From the NCBI GenBank assembly GCA_964537525.1, contig CAZIAB010000017.1, positions 1-16,924 on the forward strand: a stretch of 16,924 bases of DNA, in the 5' to 3' direction. Source of the stretch: CAYMDJ01 sp964537525. GTDB taxonomy: Archaea; Aenigmatarchaeota; Aenigmatarchaeia; QMZP01. Made by a program: the position numbers and the translations under genes. The first letter of the stretch is position 1; every line of letters starts with the position of its first letter. The notes beneath the pieces are model-generated. The model made no database searches. It was not told the DNA's origin and worked only from the letters and a program-made list of their open reading frames with translations. Positions 1-7,042 of the stretch are shown piece by piece.

Positions 1-4
1 CCCC

Positions 5-14
5 TTTTTATTAT
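5..14 (+). promoter_or_regulatory. Probable TATA box of the first surface protein gene
   Basis: A T/A-rich stretch (TTTTTATTAT) lies about 21-27 nt before the candidate ATG codons at 30 and 36, and no Shine-Dalgarno-like sequence precedes either. This spacing fits a leaderless archaeal transcript starting at or near the start codon. The window begins only 4 bases upstream, so BRE and further context are not visible. Confidence 0.4.
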
Positions 15-29
15 CCGGATTTTAATTAT

Positions 30-3000
30 ATGTATATGAGATTGGGGAAATTGCTAGTCCTTACAATAGTATTGTTGCCAGTGCTTTTAAACCAGGCTTC
101 GGTGAGGGCTGCCACCCCGTCCCCGTACATAACAGAGAGCGTCCAGGCAAGCTACTATCCGAACGGGACTCTTCAGTCTCCTGTTTCTGCGACGGGAATA
201 GTTGAGGTGGGGCTTCCGAACAACATGGACGTGCTCCAGTACATACGGCTCGACCTGACCACCACCACAGGGACGAACCTCCTTTCAACAGAGGCATACA
301 AGAACGTTGCGGCCTCGCCCGGCGCAGGGGACAGGACGAGGATGTATGTAAACACGACTGATACTGACAAGGACATATCGTACAGGATAACGAATCCTTC
401 CTTTACCCCTGTGATATGGATGTCTTTCTCAAAGTCAAATGTTTTGGGTGGAGGGGACATAGCGGCCGGTGGGACCAATACGTTCGATTTTACCGTTACC
501 ATGAACTCTACGTCCCCGCTCTCCGGTGTCGTGATGTATCTCCGCGCGGCAAGGAACACCGTGGGGACGAGGGATGTGACATCGTTCTATAGCGTCTCTG
601 CTACCAGTGGTTCTGCATCTGCGCAGGACACTGACGGGGACGGGATGCGCGACAGGATTTACTGGTCAGGGGACCTGCCTGATTCGGGTTACGTCGAGGT
701 GAGCTTCAGGGGGGACGTGACACCGGGATATAATTTTGACGAAATCTTCATGTACGTGGATTTTGACAGCGGTGACATGACACGCACCTCATACACCGGA
801 ACCAGCACTTTTACTGGCATATCCTTCTCCAACAGGTTCAGCAGGAGCTCTGTGAGGCAGGGTATAGAGATGGTGTATCCCGGGACGTGGGTCGTGAGGG
901 GTTTTCTGACCAACGTCGCAGAGGGGCTGGAATATTCGATACATGAATGGAGGCTATATAGGATAGGTGAAAGCACGCCCGTCCTGAGCGGGTCGCCTGA
1001 CATCCGGCTGTATCCTGACGAGACCCATACGACAGACTGGTTCGATACCGGCTCATCAGGTAGCTTTGAAAAGCAGGACTACTTCTCAGCGTATTACGAC
1101 TGGGAGGTTTTGTGGGGGCCGTCGTTCTATAGCGGGACAACCAGAGCGGAAATGAACCTTCCTGATATGTTCGAGATTGATTCCTGGGTATCAAAGGGCG
1201 CGGTCCTGCAGTCGTCTGGTGGGGGAGGCTCTGTCATAACAGTCACTGACAGAGTCAGGCATCTTGGTCACAGTTCCCTTGTGTCGGACAGGATAGAGAT
1301 AAATTCCGTCATTCCGTCGGCATCCGTTGACGGGACAATGACGCCGTGGACGCCGTCCGGAGTTTCCGTCAGGTATGTCAATGAAACAGGAAGCCATGAC
1401 ATAACGTCAGGGGTCTTGATAAGCACGCAGGCATCTTCATCCTCTGACGGGTATGTCAATGTCGTGGTATCGAACCTCTCATCGATAGTGGGAAATCCCC
1501 TTATGCAGAACCAGGATATCATAATCTCTTACACCCTGGGCGGACCGGCGAGGGTATATACGGAGACGTATAACTTAACCCAGACATCGACTATATATAC
1601 GATCTCGGGGACGCCGATGACGAGGGAGACGAACGATACTGTCACTATTACCGGCGTGGGCCCCGGGCCTGAACCGACCCCGGGGGGTGGGGGGGTTGCT
1701 CCCGGCGGGGCAGTGGTAAGGCACGCCGAGATAATAAAGGAGTTCAGCAACCTGGACGTCTTTGCGGACAACCTGGTAGGGATAACGGTGAGGGACGTGA
1801 TATTCGATGACGGGGACAAGGGGATAAGGGACCTGAAATCGAGCCTGTTAATACCCTCCGGGGGGATTCTCGATGAAGCAAGCCTCATGGTAAGAATATA
1901 TGATATCGGCACAGGCTCCTGGAAAGATTGGGTGAAGGGAAGGGATTACAGCCTCGTTGATAAGGGGAAGACCCTTCTGGGTGACGTAGAATACACCGAA
2001 TATGATATAATCCCCCTACTGGGGGCCGATGTGTTTGACGTTTCGTTCACCCTGTTCAATGGGGACAAGATAGAAATCTCATACAACACCACAATACCTT
2101 TCGGGACGAACTTCATACTGACGAGGGTGTATGGATACAACTGGTATAATGACAAGTATGTCTTCGAGGACTCATATGAACCCGTGAGGAGGGAGGGATA
2201 CCTCGAGGAGCTCATGGTGACGGAGAGGGGGTGGGTCATGGACAAGCCGATTGTTGGAAGGCCGGTGGTTTGGACGAAGTGGTTCAGGGCACACAACCCA
2301 AATAACGTATCGGTAAAGGAAGCGTACATGACTGGTGTGTTCCGGGATACGATCAGCATCAACGTGATGGAGGTCGGTTCCGGGGAAGGCAAGACCAGGC
2401 TTGAGCTCAAGAAGTCAGACCAGACCTACACTGACTGGATAATGGAGCTTGCTCCGGGCGAGACCATTGATTACGTGATGGAAGTCACCACCCCTCCGGT
2501 GATGGAAACGAGCAGGTACGTTGACGTGATAAGCTCGAACGAGACCATAATAAGGTTCATGGTCAACGTGACGCTGGACAACTTTGCCGAGGAGTTTTAC
2601 AGCAACGTCTCATTCATCTTCAGGGCAAGTCCTGAGAAGATACTGTACATAATAGACGGGCCGGACGAGTATCCCTTTTCATGGTATGATGAGGGCCTGT
2701 CTGAGATATTCGTAGGTGACATGGAGAGCGGGGAAAGGAGGAGGCTCACGATAGTCTATGAAGAGAAGCCCCCGATACTTATTACGGCAATGGACGCTAT
2801 AAGCTATGGGTGCGTGAACAGGGTAAACATAACCGCCATAGTAATCCCCTCGCAGAGAGAGAGCGGCTCTTACATAGAGATTGAGATAGACGGGCCAGAA
2901 CCGGAATTCAAGACTGTCCATGCCCAGCTCAAGGAAATAGGTGAGGTTGAGAGCTGGGAAGAGATAAGGATACCCGTCTCCATGGACATCTCAGAGCTTC

Positions 3001-3233
3001 CGAGCGGGAGGTATTTCGTATACACCAGGTTCAAGAGGGATTTCGAGACCATGCTCGGTGACCAGATAGAGTTCACGATAGAGTGCCCGGAAAGGGACAT
3101 AACGTCAGTGAGCTGGATTATCTTCCTGGGAGCGGCCATTGTTATAACTGCCTACCTGGTCTTTAGGATAAGGAGAAGGAAGGACGAGGCAGGAATCGAG
3201 AGTCTCAAGAAGAAATTGAGAAGCCTCGGATAA
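30..3233 (+). CDS. Single-pass surface protein, first of two tandem paralogues
   Basis: I do not recognise a named family. The 1067-residue product starts with a Sec signal peptide (residues 1 to about 27/28, hydrophobic core LLVLTIVLLPVLL, then VRAA). It ends with a transmembrane helix at about 1027-1045 and a basic tail (RIRRRK, LKKKLRSLG), so it should be a type I membrane protein with the bulk outside the cell. The ectodomain is beta-rich, with an EF-loop-like DTDGDGMRD at 200-208 and a Gly/Pro linker at about 542-561 separating an N-terminal from a C-terminal half. About 13 N-x-S/T sequons are visible. Landmarks shared in order with the next gene are PNNMDVLQYIR (63-73), YFSAYYDWEVLW (351-362), MNLPD (375-379), TPPVME (821-826) and FAEEFYSNV (852-860). 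The ectodomain has only two cysteines, both in the last beta domain before the membrane, so a disulfide is likely there. ATG at 30 or the in-frame ATG at 36 are both possible starts. An S-layer or stalk protein is the likely general class. Confidence 0.9.
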   Translation: MYMRLGKLLVLTIVLLPVLLNQASVRAATPSPYITESVQASYYPNGTLQSPVSATGIVEVGLPNNMDVLQYIRLDLTTTTGTNLLSTEAYKNVAASPGAGDRTRMYVNTTDTDKDISYRITNPSFTPVIWMSFSKSNVLGGGDIAAGGTNTFDFTVTMNSTSPLSGVVMYLRAARNTVGTRDVTSFYSVSATSGSASAQDTDGDGMRDRIYWSGDLPDSGYVEVSFRGDVTPGYNFDEIFMYVDFDSGDMTRTSYTGTSTFTGISFSNRFSRSSVRQGIEMVYPGTWVVRGFLTNVAEGLEYSIHEWRLYRIGESTPVLSGSPDIRLYPDETHTTDWFDTGSSGSFEKQDYFSAYYDWEVLWGPSFYSGTTRAEMNLPDMFEIDSWVSKGAVLQSSGGGGSVITVTDRVRHLGHSSLVSDRIEINSVIPSASVDGTMTPWTPSGVSVRYVNETGSHDITSGVLISTQASSSSDGYVNVVVSNLSSIVGNPLMQNQDIIISYTLGGPARVYTETYNLTQTSTIYTISGTPMTRETNDTVTITGVGPGPEPTPGGGGVAPGGAVVRHAEIIKEFSNLDVFADNLVGITVRDVIFDDGDKGIRDLKSSLLIPSGGILDEASLMVRIYDIGTGSWKDWVKGRDYSLVDKGKTLLGDVEYTEYDIIPLLGADVFDVSFTLFNGDKIEISYNTTIPFGTNFILTRVYGYNWYNDKYVFEDSYEPVRREGYLEELMVTERGWVMDKPIVGRPVVWTKWFRAHNPNNVSVKEAYMTGVFRDTISINVMEVGSGEGKTRLELKKSDQTYTDWIMELAPGETIDYVMEVTTPPVMETSRYVDVISSNETIIRFMVNVTLDNFAEEFYSNVSFIFRASPEKILYIIDGPDEYPFSWYDEGLSEIFVGDMESGERRRLTIVYEEKPPILITAMDAISYGCVNRVNITAIVIPSQRESGSYIEIEIDGPEPEFKTVHAQLKEIGEVESWEEIRIPVSMDISELPSGRYFVYTRFKRDFETMLGDQIEFTIECPERDITSVSWIIFLGAAIVITAYLVFRIRRRKDEAGIESLKKKLRSLG

Positions 3234-3238
3234 CCATC

Positions 3239-3246
3239 TTTATATT
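3239..3246 (+). promoter_or_regulatory. Candidate TATA box for the second surface protein gene
   Basis: TTTATATT lies just after the upstream stop codon, about 50 nt before the GTG start. It is close to the archaeal box A consensus TTTATATA. A transcript starting about 26 nt downstream, near 3268, would have a leader of about 24 nt that includes the G-rich ribosome site at 3282-3288. The competing choice is the AT palindrome at 3260-3273. Confidence 0.4.
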
Positions 3247-3259
3247 GTTTGCCGACCTA

Positions 3260-3273
3260 ATATAATATTATAT
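3260..3273. promoter_or_regulatory. 14-bp perfect AT palindrome upstream of the second gene
   Basis: ATATAATATTATAT is a perfect inverted repeat centred about 25 nt before the GTG start at 3292. It could be a TATA box for a leaderless transcript, or a regulator site over the start region of a transcript driven from 3239-3246. The sequence alone does not decide. It sits in the only gap (58 nt) between the two paralogues. Confidence 0.4.
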
Positions 3274-3281
3274 AGATGTTC

Positions 3282-3288
3282 GGGGGGT
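3282..3288 (+). promoter_or_regulatory. G-rich ribosome site before a GTG start
   Basis: GGGGGGT sits 3 nt before the GTG at 3292. It pairs partly with the archaeal 16S 3' end (CACCTCC), using G-U wobbles. It matters because GTG is the only start that gives the intact signal peptide: the nearby ATG at 3276 is out of frame and stops after four codons. Confidence 0.45.
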
Positions 3289-3291
3289 AAA

Positions 3292-6200
3292 GTGTCCTTT
3301 TCCAGATTTGCGGGTATATTAACGGTTTTCCTTGTATTCTCAGTCTTAATTTCATCGGGTGCGCTTGCCCTGACAGGACCCAGGCTTTACATAGTGGAGC
3401 AGGTAACCGGCTCTTACCTGTACGACGGGACTGTTGATACAGATACTACAAGGACTGGCGTGGTCCTTATATCGGTTCCGAACAACAACGATGTCCTGCA
3501 GTACATAAGGGCAAACCTGACGGGGACTGATATGTTCACGAGGACAACCCTTCAGAACAGCACGGCATTCAGAAACGTCCAGTATTCCTCAACTGCCAAT
3601 GCCACAGCAGCCATATATGTGAATACGAGTGCCAATGACCCTGACACCAGCTATTCAATAAACAGCATCGATTATGGTCCTACCATAAACCTTTCCATGG
3701 CATGGAACAACAGCCAGAACGGTGATGATTTGTTCCCTGACGACAACCTTGATGTTTCGGGCGGAACATCAGGAACTGCGGAGAACATCATCATGTTCAA
3801 TTTCACTGCCACCAATCCTTCCAGTGTCATAGACCTCAATGGCTCAGAGGTCGCAATATACTTTGCCACCGATTATAATGGCGGAAGCGACGTGGTGAAC
3901 CTGACTGGTGGGACCAATTCAACACCAAGCGGGACAACCGAGTTGTCCACGCAGGACGCCGATAACGACTGGGACACCATCACGTGGACAGGCAACATAA
4001 CCGCGGGCTCAACCATATACTTCACCGTGAACGGGACTATAGAGGAGGGTGATAACTTCCTTGCAACTGCAGATACCCTGGACCTGGACTCAACCGGGGA
4101 CGCTGGGGGGAATGGAAACTACACCAATACCTCGTCAACGTTCACGGGGATAACCAGCGATTACAAGTTCGCGAGGTCTTCCATAAGGACCGGTATTGAC
4201 CTTTCCCAGGGAGGTAGCGGATACTGGGATGTCAGGGGATTCATAAGGAACGTTGCCGCCGCCACCAGCGAGCTCGGTGTAGGAGAGACCGGGATTGTGT
4301 ACAACGTGACAGAGTGGAGAATCTATTCAGTTGACCCAGCGACTGGAATTCCATACTCCACAGCCAACCAGACAGGTGAGTTCAATCTGACCCCTGGAAC
4401 GACAGACCTTCTCTATCCTGATGATGGGAGGGTTTACACCAACAACGCAACAAGGTCGTCCAATACGTCATGGTTCAATTCAAGCACCACGACGAAGCCC
4501 TATTTCAGCTCATACTTTGACTGGCATGTGGTATGGGACACTGATTACTCGAATACCTATATAAGCCAAGTGAACACCATCATGAACCTTCCCGACCTCT
4601 ACAAGGTTGACCTTTCGCACACCAAGACCCACACGGACGGGACGATATCACCTGATACAGGAGGGGAGTCGATATGGCTGGATGACAATGTCTCGTTTGC
4701 CGGGGATGACAACGCGGCAGTGAGATACTTCCAGATAAACTCGGTCATACCCGTTAACACCACGACTAATGCATTCCATGGGAACTTTGACATCAACCAC
4801 ACCTCGGTTGATGACACCCCGATACTGCTTTATTTTGTCAACGACTCGACGCATCTCATGAATATAAGCAATACGACCAGCTTTAACGTTGTCGTCACGG
4901 ACCCAGCATCGGACGGGACAGCGAACGGGACCATAACGATAACAATCCCTGACGTCAGGAGTGCCCAGCTTGCTACGGGTGACTACCTCGGGGGTGACTT
5001 CGACGGGACTGAATACTTCTCACTGAGGTATCAGCTTGAGAGCCATTCGAGCATGACGACAGGAGACGTTTACAGGTTCACTGGAAACACCAGCGTGGCC
5101 ACTGTGTCCGGGACCAACTACACCCAGGCACATAGCCCGGCAGACGTCAATATCGGCGGGAAAAGGCTGACTGGCTACAAGGAGCTCAAGGTGTATGACA
5201 CTGCCAATCCCACGCTCATCAACGCGACCCTCCTTGTTGAGGTAGAGAGCGGGGGGGTCGGGATATCAGGCATAAAGTTCATGGATTATGTGCCCACTTC
5301 CGTGACTGACTACACGAACTTCGTGAACAACTTCAGCAGCGGTGACTTCTCTGTATGGTTCTATGACGGTTCCTGGAACCTCTGGACGTACGGGACGGAT
5401 TATGACATAACGAACAACGGTACGCAGAGCCTGAACGACGGGACCCAGGTCAATGCATTCGAGTTCGTCAATGCGACGGGCAATTCCACATGGACCCTTA
5501 ACAACGGGGAGAAGATAAACGTCTCATACCAGATGAACGTGACCACTCCCGGGACGTACATCCTTCCGCTCGAATTGGCAGGGTTCGACCCCGAGACGGG
5601 ACAGGAATTCAGGGCAGTCACTTACGGGTTCATAAGGGTAGACATACCTGAACCCAACCTTCCGCTCCATATAACAGAGGGTGAACTCGCGATTGCAAAG
5701 AGGGTTGTCGTAGGGAATCCGGCCCTCTGGGTAAAGGAGTTCGAGGTATTCAACCCCAATCCCAGGCAGATATCATCGAGATTCGAGACGGACGTGTTCG
5801 TTGATGCAATGGAGGCTTATGTCAGTTATTATGATGAAACAGGTCAGAAGGTCGAGAGGAAGGTCCTGTTCGGGCCCGTGAGCGGAGGCAAGAAGATAGT
5901 TTACTGGGATGACCTGATAAGCGCGCTGGAGACAAGGAGCTATGAGCTTAGGGTCCTGACGCCTCCGGTGATGGAGATAGACAGGGACGTGGAGGTCCTC
6001 GAGAAACTGCCTGACAAGATGGTGAAGCTCAAGATGGACGTCTACCTGAAGTCCTTTGCAGAGGAAGACTATTCCAATGTCGTGCTTAACCTTCCGGTCT
6101 CGTACGAGGATGTAATCGAGGCAAGGGACGGGTTCGGCAAAAGGCTCGAGTTCACGGGCGGTGGGGAGAGCACCACTGTCTTCGTGAATGAGATTGCCTC

Positions 6201-6696
6201 TGGTGACATAAAGGCCGTGACGGTCATATACAGGGAGAGCTACCCGACCATAATAGTCACGCCTGACAGGGACCGATACAACCTTAACAGCCCTGTCGGG
6301 CTCGAGATACTCGTGATAAACGGCGGGGATGCTGTGGAGTATCCCTACATAGAGCTGGAGATTTACACCCCGGGGATGGACGTGATATTCACTAACATGG
6401 AGAAGCTGCAGAGCCTCGAGCCTTTGGAGAAGACAGAGATGTTCGAGAGATTCATCGTTCCCATGAATGCCCCTACGGGGATGTACATAGCGTCTGCTAA
6501 ATTCAGGGAGGATTTCGTGACGCTTGCGTCGGCAACAGGCAACTTCTACATAGTTGGCGCAGGGGGTGGCCTTCCGGAGGCGCTGGAGATACTCATGATA
6601 CTGGTTGTGTCCTGCATCCTTCTGTTCTTCTCCTTCAGGAGGCTGAAGGAAACGAGGAAGTCATACTCAGGGAGCCTTGAAAGGGGAGGGTTTTAG
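3292..6696 (+). CDS. Sequon-rich single-pass surface protein, second tandem paralogue
   Basis: This 1134-residue protein has the same plan as the gene before it. It has a signal peptide ending at ALA (24-26), a long beta-rich ectodomain, a transmembrane helix at about 1097-1115 and a short cytoplasmic tail (RRLKETRK). Shared landmarks are PNNNDVLQYIR at 63-73 (same position as in its paralogue), DADNDWD (222-228), YFSSYFDWHVVW (404-415), MNLPD (431-435), TPPVME (890-895) and FAEEDYSNV (922-930). It carries roughly three dozen N-x-S/T sequons, all before about residue 751; the membrane-proximal 380 residues have none. The only cysteine lies inside the transmembrane helix. GTG is the start, supported by the signal peptide and the G-rich ribosome site. 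The stop codon directly abuts the ATG of the small membrane protein, so the two are probably translationally coupled. S-layer or stalk glycoprotein is the likely class; the exact role is unknown. Confidence 0.9.
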   Translation: MSFSRFAGILTVFLVFSVLISSGALALTGPRLYIVEQVTGSYLYDGTVDTDTTRTGVVLISVPNNNDVLQYIRANLTGTDMFTRTTLQNSTAFRNVQYSSTANATAAIYVNTSANDPDTSYSINSIDYGPTINLSMAWNNSQNGDDLFPDDNLDVSGGTSGTAENIIMFNFTATNPSSVIDLNGSEVAIYFATDYNGGSDVVNLTGGTNSTPSGTTELSTQDADNDWDTITWTGNITAGSTIYFTVNGTIEEGDNFLATADTLDLDSTGDAGGNGNYTNTSSTFTGITSDYKFARSSIRTGIDLSQGGSGYWDVRGFIRNVAAATSELGVGETGIVYNVTEWRIYSVDPATGIPYSTANQTGEFNLTPGTTDLLYPDDGRVYTNNATRSSNTSWFNSSTTTKPYFSSYFDWHVVWDTDYSNTYISQVNTIMNLPDLYKVDLSHTKTHTDGTISPDTGGESIWLDDNVSFAGDDNAAVRYFQINSVIPVNTTTNAFHGNFDINHTSVDDTPILLYFVNDSTHLMNISNTTSFNVVVTDPASDGTANGTITITIPDVRSAQLATGDYLGGDFDGTEYFSLRYQLESHSSMTTGDVYRFTGNTSVATVSGTNYTQAHSPADVNIGGKRLTGYKELKVYDTANPTLINATLLVEVESGGVGISGIKFMDYVPTSVTDYTNFVNNFSSGDFSVWFYDGSWNLWTYGTDYDITNNGTQSLNDGTQVNAFEFVNATGNSTWTLNNGEKINVSYQMNVTTPGTYILPLELAGFDPETGQEFRAVTYGFIRVDIPEPNLPLHITEGELAIAKRVVVGNPALWVKEFEVFNPNPRQISSRFETDVFVDAMEAYVSYYDETGQKVERKVLFGPVSGGKKIVYWDDLISALETRSYELRVLTPPVMEIDRDVEVLEKLPDKMVKLKMDVYLKSFAEEDYSNVVLNLPVSYEDVIEARDGFGKRLEFTGGGESTTVFVNEIASGDIKAVTVIYRESYPTIIVTPDRDRYNLNSPVGLEILVINGGDAVEYPYIELEIYTPGMDVIFTNMEKLQSLEPLEKTEMFERFIVPMNAPTGMYIASAKFREDFVTLASATGNFYIVGAGGGLPEALEILMILVVSCILLFFSFRRLKETRKSYSGSLERGGF
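6685..6689 (+). promoter_or_regulatory. Shine-Dalgarno GGAGG inside the upstream gene's 3' end
   Basis: GGAGG lies 7 nt before the ATG at 6697, within the last codons (Arg-Gly-Gly) of the upstream gene. It supports the 72-residue reading frame as a real gene and coupled translation across the TAG-ATG junction. Confidence 0.6.
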
Positions 6697-6915
6697 ATGT
6701 ACATATTCGGTATTGACATCCCGATTCTGGAGCTGCTGGTTATCTTTTCAATCGTGGTGGTGATATACCTGATAATCCTCGAGTTCGAGTTCAGGCAGCT
6801 GAGGACCATAACGAGGAAGTTCGACCAGGAGGAGATTCAGCTGAGCAATGAGATGAGGGAGCTCAGGAAGGAGGTCGCCAACCTCAAGGATGTCATGCGC
6901 AACGCGAAGAAGTAA
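6697..6915 (+). CDS. Small membrane-anchored coiled-coil protein
   Basis: I do not recognise a family name. The 72-residue product has one hydrophobic helix at about 10-28 (ILELLVIFSIVVVIYLIIL) followed by a charged, predicted cytoplasmic helix. Leu49, Met53, Leu56, Val60, Leu63 and Met67 are spaced 4-3-4-3-4, a regular a/d heptad pattern, so it should form a parallel dimer or higher oligomer at the membrane. The frame is supported by a GGAGG 7 nt upstream, a start immediately after the previous stop, and a codon style (AGG, ATA, GAG, CTC) matching its neighbours. It could be a membrane scaffold or adaptor that ties the surface stalks to the cytoplasmic coiled-coil protein or to the ATPase. 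That role is inferred from position only. Confidence 0.85.
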   Translation: MYIFGIDIPILELLVIFSIVVVIYLIILEFEFRQLRTITRKFDQEEIQLSNEMRELRKEVANLKDVMRNAKK

Positions 6916-6933
6916 GCTCTTCCGGGGCTTACT
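6911..6933 (+). terminator. Strong hairpin over the stop codon of the small membrane gene
   Basis: AGTAAGCTC (6911-6919) and GGGCTTACT (6925-6933) pair as a 9-bp stem with one G-U pair and a TTCCG loop. The TAA stop lies inside the left arm. A pyrimidine-rich stretch follows (about 6945-6970, including a run of C). Archaeal termination normally depends on T-runs rather than hairpins, so this may be a processing or mRNA-stability element at the 3' end instead of a classical terminator. Confidence 0.45.
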
Positions 6934-7012
6934 CGTTGTCAACATCTCCGTCTATCTATCCCCCCTATCTGGCGCTTGTTTATGGAGTTGGGTAGCTAAC
7001 CAATCAGTAAGG

Positions 7013-7020
7013 TTTATGAG
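7013..7020 (+). promoter_or_regulatory. Probable TATA box of the giant gene
   Basis: TTTATGAG, preceded by purine-rich AGTAAGG (BRE-like), is centred about 26 nt before the ATG at 7043. This fits a leaderless transcript. The palindrome TTAATTAATTAA at 7029-7040 lies between the box and the start and may be a melting region or an operator. A GGAG at 7025-7028 is 14 nt from the ATG, too far to be a convincing ribosome site. The 127-nt gap holds nothing else except an ATGGAGTT direct repeat (6982-6989 and 7023-7030). Confidence 0.4.
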
Positions 7021-7042
7021 TGATGGAGTTAATTAATTAACT

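Noticed and set aside
3276..3290. ATG upstream of the second surface gene as an alternative start
   Set aside because: It is out of frame with the gene and reaches a stop after four codons.
30..6696. Calling the two stalk proteins S-layer lattice proteins
   Set aside because: The type I anchor and beta-rich glycosylated build fit many archaeal surface proteins. Nothing seen shows lattice formation, so only the general class is given.
6982..7040. Mini-frames and the ATGGAGTT direct repeat (6982-6989, 7023-7030) in the gap before the giant gene
   Set aside because: The frames end after five codons and the 8-bp repeat is too short to distinguish from chance without comparative data.
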